A stretch of DNA of 64,000 nucleotides from Gammaproteobacteria bacterium (GTDB lineage Bacteria; Pseudomonadota; Gammaproteobacteria; Ga0077554; Ga007554), in NCBI GenBank assembly GCA_040183005.1, contig JAMPIW010000002.1, positions 310,001 to 374,000 of the forward strand, in the 5' to 3' direction. This document shows positions 8,091-20,118 of this stretch, piece after piece. Numbering within the stretch: position 1 is the stretch's first letter; each line of letters opens with the position of its first letter. The notes beneath the pieces are model-generated. The model was not told where the DNA came from. It ran no database searches and was given only the letters and a program-made list of their open reading frames with translations. Made by a program: the position numbers and the translations under genes.

Positions 8091-9536
8091 TCAACTTTGG
8101 GGAGCAACAAGATCGCCCACCCGCACAATTTTCATGGCGTTGGTTCCGCCCTCTACTCCGGTCAAATCGCCCTTGGTGATAATTACAAGATCACCATCAC
8201 GCACCGCGCCACGCCGCACCAGCTCATCTATGGCCTCCTTGTTCACCAATGGATGATCGGTGGAGTTGACATCAAAGCTGAGGGGATACACGCCACGGTA
8301 CAGGGTCACTTTTCTACGCGTCGCCACGTGCGGCGTCAGGGCATAGATCGGGATGCCGGAGCTGATGCGTGACATCCACAAAGGCGTGGAGCCGGATTCG
8401 GTCAACGCCGCGATCGCCTTCACACCAAGGTGATTCGCAGTATACATGCACGCCATTGCGATAGCCTCGTCAATGCGCCCGAAGTGGGTATTGAGGCGGT
8501 GGTCGGAAGTCGTCGCCAAGGGCTGTTTTTCCGCCTCGAAACAGATGCGGTGCATCGCGGCCACCGCTTTGGCGGGGTATTTGCCGCTCGCGGTCTCCGC
8601 CGAGAGCATCACCGCATCCGTGCCATCCAGCACCGCATTAGCCACGTCGAAAACTTCGGCGCGGGTCGGGATCGGGTTTTCAATCATCGACTCCATCATC
8701 TGGGTAGCGGTGATCACCACCCGATTCATGGAGCGAGCCAGCTTGATGATGCGCTTTTGCACGGCGGGCAACTCGGCATCGCCAATTTCGACACCCAGAT
8801 CACCGCGCGCAACCATCACCGCATCGGTGGCGGCAATGATTTCTTCAAGATCTTCAATGGCCTCGGCGCGCTCAATTTTCGCCACAATGCTGCCATGGCC
8901 ACCAGCGGCGCGCAGCAGGCTGCGGGCATAATTAACATCAGCCGCGCTGCGCGGAAAGGATACCGCCACATAATCCGCCTGGATTTCCGCCGCGGTTATG
9001 ATGTCAGCGCGGTCTTTATCAGTGATGGCCGCTGCGGACAAACCACCGCCCTGGCGGTTGATTCCTTTGTTATTGGAGAGCGCGCCGCCCACGACCACCT
9101 GGCAAATAATTTGCTTACCTGTGACCTGTTCCACCCAAAGCACGATACGACCGTCGTCAAGCAACAGGGTATCGCCGCGATTCACATCATTAGGCAAATC
9201 TTTGTAGGTAAGCCCGACCCGTTCCTGATCGCCGTCGTTGACACCGCAGCTTGCATCCAGGACAAACCGCGCGCCCTCAACGAGAATAATCTTGCCATCA
9301 CGGAAACGGTCAATCCTGATCTTGGGACCCTGCAAGTCCACCAGCACGCCCACCTGACGACCATAAGCAACCGCTCGGTTGCGCACTGCCTCGGCGCGCC
9401 GCTTGTGATCCTCGGAGGAACCGTGAGAAAAATTAAGGCGCACCACATCGACACCCGCCTCGATAACGCCATCCAGCACTTTTGGATCATCGGTGGCGGG
9501 CCCGAGTGTTGCAACAATCTTGGTTCGTCTTAGCAA
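8091..9536 (-). CDS. pyk: Pyruvate kinase
   Basis: Converts phosphoenolpyruvate and ADP to pyruvate and ATP. 481 aa. The N-terminal barrel begins MLRRTKIVATLGPATDD, with VRLNFSHGS (substrate and K+ region), a B domain (about residues 70-170), the active-site stretch VAKIERAEAIEDLEEI, VMVARGDLGVEI, and ITATQMMESMIENPIPTRAE. The C-terminal domain (about 350-481) carries the regulatory fold. It lies between pgk and fba on the same strand; the 136-bp gap to pgk may hold an internal promoter. Confidence 0.97.
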   Translation of the reverse strand: MLRRTKIVATLGPATDDPKVLDGVIEAGVDVVRLNFSHGSSEDHKRRAEAVRNRAVAYGRQVGVLVDLQGPKIRIDRFRDGKIILVEGARFVLDASCGVNDGDQERVGLTYKDLPNDVNRGDTLLLDDGRIVLWVEQVTGKQIICQVVVGGALSNNKGINRQGGGLSAAAITDKDRADIITAAEIQADYVAVSFPRSAADVNYARSLLRAAGGHGSIVAKIERAEAIEDLEEIIAATDAVMVARGDLGVEIGDAELPAVQKRIIKLARSMNRVVITATQMMESMIENPIPTRAEVFDVANAVLDGTDAVMLSAETASGKYPAKAVAAMHRICFEAEKQPLATTSDHRLNTHFGRIDEAIAMACMYTANHLGVKAIAALTESGSTPLWMSRISSGIPIYALTPHVATRRKVTLYRGVYPLSFDVNSTDHPLVNKEAIDELVRRGAVRDGDLVIITKGDLTGVEGGTNAMKIVRVGDLVAPQS

Positions 9537-9672
9537 ATCAATAACTCCGTAGCATAATCCAGATTATTCACGCAAAACCGCGCAGTTTAATGCGATATCT
9601 TTGCTATATGTTCCACTTGCCTGTCACAGTGGTTTTTTGTGCATCAACTCTTTGCGGCTCTGCGCGACATTT

Positions 9673-10854
9673 TCACTTCTTCGCAGCACGTTCTTCTAAA
9701 ATCGCCACAGCAGGCAGCTTCTTTCCTTCCAAAAACTCAAGGAAGGCGCCACCACCGGTGGAGATATAGGAAATCTTATCAGCAATATTATACTTGGCCA
9801 CCGCTGCCAACGTGTCCCCACCGCCTGCGATGGAGAAGGCCTTGGAATTGGCGATAGCCAGCGACAGCGCCTTGGTACCGTTGCCGAACTGATCAAATTC
9901 AAAAACGCCAATCGGGCCGTTCCATACAATGGTGCCGGCATTGGCGATGATTTCTTCCAATTGTTTGCTGGACTTGGGGCCGAAGTCGAAAATCATGTCA
10001 TCATCGGCCACGTCTTTAACATCCTTCAATGTGGCAACGGCGGACTCGGAGAACTCCTTGCCGCACACCACATCCACCGGAACAGGCACATCACCGCCTT
10101 TGGCGCGGGCCTCGGCAATGATGTCTTTGGCTTCCTGCACCAAATCGGCTTCCGCCAGCGATTTACCCACTTTATTGCCTTCCGCCAGGATAAAGGTATT
10201 GGCGATACCGCCGCCAACAATCAGTTGATCCACGATTTTCGACAATGATTTAAGCACAGTAAGCTTGGTCGACACTTTCGAGCCGCCAACAATGGCGACC
10301 ATGGGGCGCGCGGGCTTGTCCAGCGCTTTGCCCAACGCTTCCAGCTCGGCGGCCAGCAGCGGACCGGCGCAGGCTGTGGGGGCGAATTTGGCAACGCCGT
10401 GGGTGGATGCCTCGGCGCGGTGCGCGGTACCGAAGGCATCCATCACATAGATGTCGCACAGCGCGGCATATTGTCTGGAAAGGTCATCAGAGTTCTTCTT
10501 CTCGCCCTTGTTGAAGCGCACATTCTCGAAGACCACCACCTCGCCGGGGACGACATCGACGCCGCCAAGATAGTCCTTGACGACCCTTACCGGCTTGCCG
10601 AGCAGGCCGGACAGATGCTCCGCGACGGGCTTCATGGAGTTCTCTTCGCTGTAAACGCCTTCTTCAGGGCGGCCCAGATGCGACATGACCATCACCTTGG
10701 CGCCCGCCTTTACCGCCAACTGGATGGTCGGCAGGGAGGCGCGAATGCGGGTGTCATCGGACACCTTACCATTTTTGAGCGGCACATTGAGATCTTCACG
10801 GATCAACACCCGCTTTCCAGCGAGGTCGAGATCGGACATTTTGATAACAGGCAT
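9673..10854 (-). CDS. pgk: Phosphoglycerate kinase
   Basis: Interconverts 1,3-bisphosphoglycerate/ADP and 3-phosphoglycerate/ATP; it runs toward 1,3-BPG in the Calvin cycle. 393 aa, normal length. N-domain motifs: [45 protein letters not shown]-domain nucleotide-binding motifs: [41 protein letters not shown], and the glycine-rich [12 protein letters not shown]. It lies 115 bp after gap in the run. Confidence 0.98.
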   Translation of the reverse strand: MPVIKMSDLDLAGKRVLIREDLNVPLKNGKVSDDTRIRASLPTIQLAVKAGAKVMVMSHLGRPEEGVYSEENSMKPVAEHLSGLLGKPVRVVKDYLGGVDVVPGEVVVFENVRFNKGEKKNSDDLSRQYAALCDIYVMDAFGTAHRAEASTHGVAKFAPTACAGPLLAAELEALGKALDKPARPMVAIVGGSKVSTKLTVLKSLSKIVDQLIVGGGIANTFILAEGNKVGKSLAEADLVQEAKDIIAEARAKGGDVPVPVDVVCGKEFSESAVATLKDVKDVADDDMIFDFGPKSSKQLEEIIANAGTIVWNGPIGVFEFDQFGNGTKALSLAIANSKAFSIAGGGDTLAAVAKYNIADKISYISTGGGAFLEFLEGKKLPAVAILEERAAKK

Positions 10855-10969
10855 GGTTTACTCCTGGCTGAAGTTAAAAGTCATCAGCGAAGGCAGGCGC
10901 CTTGGCTGATAGCTCTTTAGTAAAAAACAGGGCGGGTTAGGCAAAATACGCCAACCCGCCCAACATTTT

Positions 10970-12064
<1,095 letters not shown>

Positions 12065-12065
12065 T

Positions 12066-12139
12066 CAGAACGCAGGGTGCGACTCACGCGCCACGACATC
12101 ATTCAGCAATATCGCTCGGTGCGCACGGCACACCCTACA
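12066..12139. repeat. Short dispersed-type repeat between tkt and gap
   Basis: CAGGGTGCG and, about 40 bp on, GGTGCGCACGGCACACCCTAC form an imperfect inverted pair. Such GGTGCG/CACCC intergenic repeats occur widely in gammaproteobacterial genomes (family knowledge). The 12001-12150 gap otherwise shows nothing. Confidence 0.4.
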
Positions 12140-12150
12140 TTTTTAATTTG

Positions 12151-14145
<1,995 letters not shown>

Positions 14146-14375
14146 GCATTTTTCCTCTAACTCTTTAAAAAACAACGCTAAATCTAAAGTTGACCCGATC
14201 TTTTCAGGACCCAAAGAATGTTATTTTCTCTTAGATTGGACTATTCGGCAATAGCGGGCGTCCAAATGCTGTGGAAAGCACACGGTATTACCGCATATTC
14301 CCTATTGAGGATGACTGTCGGAAATCACGGATTTCTCACTCAGAAGTATTTGTGCAAGTGATTCTGCCTTTACGG

Positions 14376-15506
14376 TCAAGGCGAGTAGCCGATGCGGTAA
14401 ATCGCATCGGCGGCATCATCCGATACCAGCAGCGCCCCATCGGGCATGACCTGCACATCCACCGGCCGGCCCCAGGCGCTGTTGCCTTGCAGCCAGCCTT
14501 CGGCGAAGGGCTGGTATTTCACGGCTCGGCTGCCTTCGAGGTACACCATGGTGACGCGGTAGCCGATCTTGATGCTGCGGTTCCATGAGCCATGTTCAGC
14601 GATAAAGATCTGGTTGCGGTATTTTTCGGGGAACATCGTGCCGGTGTAAAAACGCATGCCGAGGGTGGCGGCATGGGGGCCGAGCGACATGGCGGGCGGG
14701 GTGAACTCGTCGCACTTGCGTGCTTTGCCGAATTCGGGATCGGCGATATCCTTGCCATGGCAGTAGGGATAGCCGAAGTGCATGTCCTTGCGCGGCGCAT
14801 GATTCAGCTCATCGGGCGGCTGATTATCGCCCAGCCAGTCGCGGCCATTGTCGGTGAACCACAGCTCCTTGGTTGTCGGGTGCCAGTCAAAGCCCACAGT
14901 ATTGCGCACGCCGCGGGCATAGGTTTCCTGATTCTTGCCATCCGCATCCATGCGCGTGATTTCTGCATACCCCGGTTCGTCGCAGATATTGCAAGGTGCC
15001 CCGACCGGCACGTAGAGCTTGCCATCCGGGCCAAAGCGGATGAATTTCCAGCCGTGATGCTGTTCCGTCGGAAAGCTGTCGCTGACCACAACGGGGACGG
15101 GTGGGTTTTTGAGGCGAGTCTCGATGTTATCGAAACGCAGCACGCGGTTGATTTCGGCGACATACAACGCACCGTCGCGGAATGCCACACCATTGGGTGA
15201 GTTGAGACCACTGGCGAGAGTGATGATCTCGTCGGCCTTGTTGTCCTTGTTGCGGTCGAGAATTGCATAGACTTTGCCCGCGCTGCGTGTGCCGACGAAC
15301 AGCGTTCCGTTGGGGCTGAGTGCCATCGAGCGCGCCCCGTCTACATTCTGGGCATAGATGCCGATTTTGAATCCGGGGGGCAGTTTGATTCTGTCTAGTG
15401 GCGGGTCTGCCGCGTTGCAGGCGGCATTCGACAACATAAGGAGCAAAATAAGGCGAATGATGAAACGGGCTTGGCGATGGCTTTTCCTGCCGGCAACGCC
15501 ACCCAT
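14376..15506 (-). CDS. PQQ-dependent sugar dehydrogenase-like (sorbosone dehydrogenase family), exported
   Basis: Soluble six-bladed beta-propeller of the glucose/sorbosone dehydrogenase family, expected to oxidise aldoses or similar compounds in the periplasm with PQQ. 376 aa from the ATG at 15506. A signal peptide (ARFIIRLILLLMLSNAAC) is followed by the propeller: PPGFKIGIYAQNVDGARSMA, SGLNSPNGVAFRDGALYVAE, EQHHGWKFIRFGPDGKLYV (conserved His), RGVRNTVGFDWHP, WFTDNGRDWLGD (metal-binding type), IFIAEHGSWNRS. The frame continues to 15659, but a REP-like palindrome at 15536-15568 would then fall in coding sequence, so the shorter start is preferred. The substrate is unknown and no PQQ genes are in view. 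Confidence 0.85.
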   Translation of the reverse strand: MGGVAGRKSHRQARFIIRLILLLMLSNAACNAADPPLDRIKLPPGFKIGIYAQNVDGARSMALSPNGTLFVGTRSAGKVYAILDRNKDNKADEIITLASGLNSPNGVAFRDGALYVAEINRVLRFDNIETRLKNPPVPVVVSDSFPTEQHHGWKFIRFGPDGKLYVPVGAPCNICDEPGYAEITRMDADGKNQETYARGVRNTVGFDWHPTTKELWFTDNGRDWLGDNQPPDELNHAPRKDMHFGYPYCHGKDIADPEFGKARKCDEFTPPAMSLGPHAATLGMRFYTGTMFPEKYRNQIFIAEHGSWNRSIKIGYRVTMVYLEGSRAVKYQPFAEGWLQGNSAWGRPVDVQVMPDGALLVSDDAADAIYRIGYSP

Positions 15507-15535
15507 GCCATCACCACGGATAGCCGGGAAAGCAA

Positions 15536-15568
15536 GTAGCCCGGATGAAGTGAAACGTAATCCGGGGC
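15536..15568. repeat. REP-like palindrome (TAGCCCGGAT...ATCCGGGG)
   Basis: GTAGCCCGGATGAAGTG and CGTAATCCGGGGC form a stem (CCCGGAT / ATCCGGG) of the REP type common between genes in gammaproteobacteria. Its position decides the start of the neighbouring dehydrogenase gene. Confidence 0.65.
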
Positions 15569-15705
15569 GCACTGGACGCCAACTATCTTGGTCACTCAAT
15601 AGAAGCGATCGACTACCGTTTCTAGGTTTAAAGACAGTTGTTGTTTTCTCAAGAGTCATGGAAATTAATTAAAAATTATACATAATCAATTAGTTAAAAA
15701 TTTAA

Positions 15706-15734
15706 TTGCTTTCATGATGTGAATTACATATATT
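15706..15734 (+). promoter_or_regulatory. Sigma-70 type promoter of the toxin-antitoxin pair
   Basis: TTGCTT, 17 bp, TATATT, located 30 bp before the antitoxin ATG. The imperfect palindrome ATGTGAATTACAT overlaps the spacer/-10 and a related ATTACACAT follows near the start codon. Such repeats fit autorepression by the ribbon-helix-helix antitoxin (inference). Confidence 0.6.
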
Positions 15735-15763
15735 GATTTATAAATACAATATGGATTACACAT

Positions 15764-16000
15764 ATGACTACAGTCTCAGTTCGCCTACCAGATGATCTCC
15801 TCAATGAGGCTGACAAACACGCCCACGAATTGCAAATACCGCGGGCCGAATACATCCGCCGGGCAATTGAAACATTGAATGCAGAGGTCACCTCCCAGCA
15901 GCGCCGTGACCGCATGATCAAAGCTTCCCAGCGCGTGCGGGTGGAAAGCATGCGTGTCAACGCCGAATTTAGCATAATAGAAGACGCTCCTAATGCGTAA
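15764..16000 (+). CDS. Ribbon-helix-helix antitoxin
   Basis: Small DNA-binding antitoxin of 78 aa. The N-terminus (TTVSVRLPDDLLNEADKHA) is a typical CopG/Arc beta strand plus helix, continued by RAEYIRRAIETL. The C-terminal half is charged and probably binds the toxin. The toxin start overlaps its last 8 bp, so the two are translationally coupled. It probably represses its own promoter. It differs from the antitoxin at 37970. Confidence 0.85.
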   Translation: MTTVSVRLPDDLLNEADKHAHELQIPRAEYIRRAIETLNAEVTSQQRRDRMIKASQRVRVESMRVNAEFSIIEDAPNA

Positions 16001-16343
16001 GCGCGGGAGCATCTGGCTCGCCAATCTCAATCCCGGCCGCGGCACGGAGCCTGGTAAAATCCGGCCTGTGCTGATCGTGCAAAGCCAAGCCTTACTGGAT
16101 GCGGAGCATCCTTCTACCCTCGTTGTACCGCTCACTACCCACTTGATAGAAGATGCCGAACCACTGCGTTTGCGTATCACCGCCCAATCTGATCTCGACA
16201 AGGAATCAGATCTCCTGCTCGACCAATTACGTGCCATTGATAACAAACAGTTGATCCAAGGCCCATTGCTTCAATGCACCCCAGAATTCATGAGACGGGT
16301 GGATCAAGCATTGATAGAAGTACTGGATATCCTATCTGTTTAG
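15993..16343 (+). CDS. MazF/PemK-family toxin (endoribonuclease)
   Basis: Toxin of a type II toxin-antitoxin pair; MazF relatives cut mRNA at short motifs. 116 aa. The family N-terminus RKRGSIWLANLNPGRGTEPGKIRPVL (given in parts: RGSIWLANLNPGRG, GKIRPVLIVQS) holds the conserved Arg-Pro strand. Later LVVPLTTHL and DQLRAIDNKQL match the second conserved strand and the usual D-x-R region. It overlaps the antitoxin by 8 bp. The pair sits alone between two minus-strand genes, which suggests acquisition as a unit. Confidence 0.9.
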   Translation: MRKRGSIWLANLNPGRGTEPGKIRPVLIVQSQALLDAEHPSTLVVPLTTHLIEDAEPLRLRITAQSDLDKESDLLLDQLRAIDNKQLIQGPLLQCTPEFMRRVDQALIEVLDILSV

Positions 16344-16409
16344 TCTCCGGGTTCTCGTCACCCGTTTCGGAGAGTTTCAAGCAGCAGGTGGGGATTTTTT
16401 CACAGCCTC

Positions 16410-17792
16410 TCAGCCTGCCGGAAACATTTTGTCCGGGTTAAGTATCCCTTTGGGGTCGAACTGGTCCTTGATGCGTTTCATCAATGCCAGGGTGGGTGGG
16501 TCAATCTCACGGCTGACGAAATCGCGCTTTTCGATGCCTACGCCGTGTTCACCGGAGAGTGTGCCATTCAGCGCCAGCACGAGGCTGAAAACCTTATCAA
16601 GACAGTGTTCGGCATTATGCATCTGTACCGGGTCATCGGGGTCGACAAGCAGATTGACGTGGATGTTGCCATTGCCGGCGTGCCCAAAATTGACGATGGT
16701 GATGTTGTGCTCTCGCGCCAGCACGTCCAGGCCGTCGATAAGCTCGGCCATGCGCGATACCGGTACCACGACATCTTCATTGATCTTTTTGGGCGCAATC
16801 GTGCGCAAGGCGGGGGACAGCGCCTTGCGTGTTGCCCACAAATCGCTGACTTCCTGAGGGGTGCGGGCGGCCCATAGATCCAGCAGCCCTTCGCCTTGCG
16901 CCGCGCGGCTCACTGCCGCAACCGCATCATCCATCGCGGCCTGCGAACCGTCCACTTCGATCATCAGCAACGCCCCTGCCCCTGTTGGCAGATCGGCCTT
17001 GGAATAGCTGCGTATCATCTCGATTGCGCGGCCGTCGATGAATTCCAGCGCGCACGGTGTGACGGGTTGCGCCATGATGCGTGACACGGCGGCGGCAGCG
17101 GCGCGCATGTCGCTGTAGACGGCGCGCAGGGTGCGCTTGGTCTCCGGCAATGGGGTGAGTTTCAGCGTCGCTTCGGTAATGATCGCCAGCGTGCCCTCGC
17201 AGCCAATGATCAGCCGCGTGAGGTCGTAGCCGACAACGCCCTTGGTGGTGTAGACCCCCGTGCGAATTTCCTCGCCCGCACCGGTGACCGCGTGCAAACC
17301 CAGGGTATTTTCACGCGGCGTACCATATTTGACGGCGCGCGGGCCGGCGGAGTTATAGGCCAGATTACCGCCCACCGTACAGAAAGCGGCACTGGTGGGG
17401 TCGGGCGGCCAGAAAAAGCCGTGCGTGGCGGCGGCGTCTTGCACCTGCTGATTGGTGACGCCCGGCTCCACTACCATGACGCGGTTGTCCGGGTCGACGC
17501 GCAGAATACGATCCATGCGCTCCAACGCCATCACGAGACCACCGCGCAATGGCACGGTGGCGCCAGTGGTGCCGGTACCCCGCCCGCGCGGCACCAGCGG
17601 CACATCATGGCGATTGCACAGTCGCACAATGTCACGCACTTGTTCGTGCGTGGTGGCGAAGACCACTGCATCGGGTAACGCATGGCGCCGGCTGTTGTCA
17701 TAGCCATACGGCCAGCAGTCGGCGGCATCGCTCAGCACATTTTCTGCTCCGGCAATGGCCGTGAGCTGCTCCAGAAAGACGGGCGGTATCAT
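16410..17792 (-). CDS. FAD-linked oxidase, GlcD/D-lactate dehydrogenase-like
   Basis: Flavoprotein of the VAO/PCMH family that oxidises a 2-hydroxy acid such as D-lactate or glycolate. 460 aa. FAD-binding PCMH domain: VPRGRGTGTTGATVPLRGG and VEPGVTNQQVQDAA (about residues 65-115), CTVGGNLAYNSAGPRAVKYG, and GYDLTRLIIGCEGTLAII. C-terminal substrate/metal domain: NFGHAGNGNIHVNLL and LSGEHGVGIEKRDF. Partners GlcE and GlcF are not adjacent, so the exact substrate is open; a single-subunit D-lactate dehydrogenase is likely. Neighbours give no pathway clue. Confidence 0.9.
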   Translation of the reverse strand: MIPPVFLEQLTAIAGAENVLSDAADCWPYGYDNSRRHALPDAVVFATTHEQVRDIVRLCNRHDVPLVPRGRGTGTTGATVPLRGGLVMALERMDRILRVDPDNRVMVVEPGVTNQQVQDAAATHGFFWPPDPTSAAFCTVGGNLAYNSAGPRAVKYGTPRENTLGLHAVTGAGEEIRTGVYTTKGVVGYDLTRLIIGCEGTLAIITEATLKLTPLPETKRTLRAVYSDMRAAAAAVSRIMAQPVTPCALEFIDGRAIEMIRSYSKADLPTGAGALLMIEVDGSQAAMDDAVAAVSRAAQGEGLLDLWAARTPQEVSDLWATRKALSPALRTIAPKKINEDVVVPVSRMAELIDGLDVLAREHNITIVNFGHAGNGNIHVNLLVDPDDPVQMHNAEHCLDKVFSLVLALNGTLSGEHGVGIEKRDFVSREIDPPTLALMKRIKDQFDPKGILNPDKMFPAG

Positions 17793-17826
17793 GGTCTTCT
17801 AATATCTACCGCAAAAGGATTTCGTT

Positions 17827-17920
17827 TTAACCACAGAGCACGCGAAGATCGCAGAGACATCGGAGTTAAGGGGAATAACGTCGGAAAATCTCCGCGTTCT
17901 CTGCGCTCTCTGTTGTTAAG
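17827..17920. repeat. Inverted-repeat element (AACCACAGAG...CTCTGTTGTT)
   Basis: TTAACCACAGAGCACGCGAA with GATCGCAGAGA on the left, and TCTCCGCGTTCTCTGCG with CTCTCTGTTGTTAA on the right, form an imperfect long hairpin. Elements built from such CACAGAG/CTCTG units recur between genes in many proteobacteria. It sits between the GlcD-like gene and the BON lipoprotein gene. Confidence 0.6.
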
Positions 17921-17923
17921 TCT

Positions 17924-18505
17924 TCAGTCAAGATATTCAAAAATCCTGACCACGCGCTCCACGCCGTCGGTGCGGCTGGCGATGTCACTGGCAATATCCG
18001 CTTCTTTGCGGGTCACTACGCCCATCAGGTAAACAACGCTGCTGTCGGTGACCACCTTGATATCATTGGCGCTGATTTCTTTTGCGCCCAGCAACATGGT
18101 TTTGACCTTGGTGGTGATCCAGGAATCGCGGCTGGCGGTCTGAAATGCGATGGGCTGGCCGACGGTAATTTCGCTATGTACCCGTTTCACTTTTGTAATG
18201 CCTTTGACCTTGTCGGCAGCGCGTGTACGGAGTTCCTCGGTGGGCGCCTGTCCGGTTAACAGCACTACACCGTTAAAGCTGGTGATGCTGATGCGCGCCT
18301 TGTCCGACAATTCCGAATCGGAGAATATCGCCCGCATCGCCTTGAATTCAATAGACTGATCATCCACTACTTCCCCTACCGTGCGGCGGTCGCTGGCCAC
18401 GGCGGCACCGGTTGCACCACCCGCAATAATCGCCCCGGCGCAGCCCTGCAACAATGCAGCCGTCAATAATCCATTGATCATCAGTAAAGACAGTTTTCTA
18501 TTCAC
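17924..18505 (-). CDS. BON-domain outer-membrane lipoprotein (YraP/DolP-like)
   Basis: Envelope lipoprotein of 193 aa. The signal peptide ends in the lipobox LLQGC at about residues 19-23. Two BON domains follow: about 55-120 (IRAIFSDSELSDKARIS-type, seen as MRAIFSDSELSDKARI with GVVLLTGQAPT) and about 130-193 (TTKVKTMLLGAKEISAND with SVVYLMGVVTRKEAD). DolP of E. coli has the same layout and acts in outer-membrane integrity. It lies downstream of yraN and lpoA as in the E. coli yra cluster, but without diaA. Confidence 0.88.
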   Translation of the reverse strand: MNRKLSLLMINGLLTAALLQGCAGAIIAGGATGAAVASDRRTVGEVVDDQSIEFKAMRAIFSDSELSDKARISITSFNGVVLLTGQAPTEELRTRAADKVKGITKVKRVHSEITVGQPIAFQTASRDSWITTKVKTMLLGAKEISANDIKVVTDSSVVYLMGVVTRKEADIASDIASRTDGVERVVRIFEYLD

Positions 18506-18531
18506 GTCAACCTCCTATTTTATTAATGGCA

Positions 18532-18906
18532 TCATGCCCCAAACGCATTTTGTATCCAGAGCACTTCGTCATGCTGCGCGCCAGGCGAAATCGAGATTAC
18601 ATCAAAACGCGCCGGGCACTTGGCCGCAGCCCTGTGCGATTGCAGATAGTGTAACGCAGTGGCGGTAAGTTTGGCCTGCTTGCGCCGGTCGATGCTCTCC
18701 GCGCCGCTGCCAAAGCGCGCACTGCGCCGGTAGCGGACCTCGACAAACACGAGGCTGCCCGCATGGCGCATGACCAGATCAATTTCGCCGCACGGACAAT
18801 GGTAGTTGCGCTCCACCAGTTGCAGGCCGCGCTCCAGCAGGTAGCGGCAGGCCAGGTCTTCCGCCTCGCCCCCGCGCACCGGCGGCCTTCCGCTTGGCGG
18901 GATCAT
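18532..18906 (-). CDS. YraN family protein (UPF0102, nuclease-like fold)
   Basis: 124 aa from the ATG at 18906, which begins MIPPSGRPPVRGGEAEDLA. The frame is open to 18960, but that would overlap lpoA. Family signature: EDLACRYLLERGLQLVERNY, CGEIDLVMR, LVFVEVRYRRSARFG and KLTATALHYL. The E-D-(x)-E-V-R pattern resembles a PD-(D/E)xK nuclease core. Its role is not established; it is nearly always encoded next to lpoA and rsmI, as here. Confidence 0.9.
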   Translation of the reverse strand: MIPPSGRPPVRGGEAEDLACRYLLERGLQLVERNYHCPCGEIDLVMRHAGSLVFVEVRYRRSARFGSGAESIDRRKQAKLTATALHYLQSHRAAAKCPARFDVISISPGAQHDEVLWIQNAFGA

Positions 18907-18911
18907 ATCGT

Positions 18912-20072
18912 TCAAGGCTGCGCGATGATACGCGGCTCGCCATCCACGAAACGTGCACACACCAATGCCCGGTGAATACGCTGCCCTTTATCCAGACTCA
19001 GGTTGCCGGTCTCTCCCGCCATACGTTCACTGGGATCTGCACGCATTCTGCTCAGGTAAGGCAAGAGATTATAAGCGTCCACGCCCAATGCATAGAGACG
19101 CTTGAACTGGTCTGCGGATTGAGGCCAGCGCTGAGAAATGATACGCGACAGGGCCTGTTGCCCCTCCTCCAGCACCCAGGGCATATCGCAAAACAGCACA
19201 TCATTTACATCGGTATCGGCATTTTTATCAATCCGCCCTGTGTAAACATGCGAGGTGGCGTAAACCGGCACATCGCCCGCAAAGTTAAAGTTCAGCTGGG
19301 GGCGGATCTGGCGCGCCTGACGTGGAAAGGCGACCATGAACAAGGCATCCACATCCTGACGGCGGCGGCGCTCCTTGCTGCTGATATTGAATAGCGTGCG
19401 CACAGGGGTTGCGAAATCGCTACCCGCCGGGTCGTATGTCTGTTGCGCAACCACGCTGCCGCCAAGCTCCTCAAACCGTGCTTTAAACGTGTTAAACACC
19501 CGCGCGCCCCACTCCCCCACGGGGATTAACGCGACAGCTTGGCGGCGGCCATCCTGCCACGCGCGCTCCGCCACCGCGCGCGCCTCATCCTCCGGCGCCA
19601 GACCGAACTGGAAAAGATTGCCGGGCTTGGCATTTTCGTCCTCGGCATAGTTAAGTGTCAGCGTGGGTACGGCCAAATCAGCACTGCGCGCCAGCGCCTT
19701 CACGCCGTCCTTGTCCAGCGGCCCAATCACCACATTCGCACCTTCCGCCAATGCCTGCCGATACGCCGCCAGCACCGCAGCAGGCTGAGTGCCTGCGTCA
19801 TAGAGCCGGATGGTGGGCTGATAAAGCTTGTTGAGACGCTGATAATAGGCCGCGAAAAAGCCGTCACGCAGCGCAACCGCTGTTTTTGCAAACGGGCCAC
19901 TGGAAGGCAACAACAACGCGATATTGGCGGGCGGCTCGGCCAGGCGCGACTGCTCCGGTATTGCGGCAACAACGTCACCTGGATTGATGGCAAAGGCACG
20001 CCCCGCACACACCAGCGTTGCACCGAGCAGCAGGAAGGATATGTATTTGGCTATGACTAAACTTGGTTGCAT
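18912..20072 (-). CDS. LpoA-like penicillin-binding protein activator, short form
   Basis: Periplasmic-binding-fold protein (LppC family) related to LpoA, which activates PBP1A in the outer membrane. 386 aa from the ATG at 20072 (MQPSLVIAKYISFLLLGATL). The signal peptide ends near AFA-INPG. The fold begins IALLLPSSGPFAKTAVALRD and continues with GANVVIGPLDKDGVKALAR, VPTLTLNY, VDALFMVAFPRQARQIRPQL and YALGVDAYNLLPYL. E. coli LpoA is about 680 aa with an N-terminal TPR domain; that domain and a clear lipobox Cys are absent here. It is divergent from rsmI and upstream of yraN. Confidence 0.85.
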   Translation of the reverse strand: MQPSLVIAKYISFLLLGATLVCAGRAFAINPGDVVAAIPEQSRLAEPPANIALLLPSSGPFAKTAVALRDGFFAAYYQRLNKLYQPTIRLYDAGTQPAAVLAAYRQALAEGANVVIGPLDKDGVKALARSADLAVPTLTLNYAEDENAKPGNLFQFGLAPEDEARAVAERAWQDGRRQAVALIPVGEWGARVFNTFKARFEELGGSVVAQQTYDPAGSDFATPVRTLFNISSKERRRRQDVDALFMVAFPRQARQIRPQLNFNFAGDVPVYATSHVYTGRIDKNADTDVNDVLFCDMPWVLEEGQQALSRIISQRWPQSADQFKRLYALGVDAYNLLPYLSRMRADPSERMAGETGNLSLDKGQRIHRALVCARFVDGEPRIIAQP

Positions 20073-20118
20073 GGCATGATTATATGCCATGTCCGGTGGT
20101 TTTTGAGGATCTCAAGCA

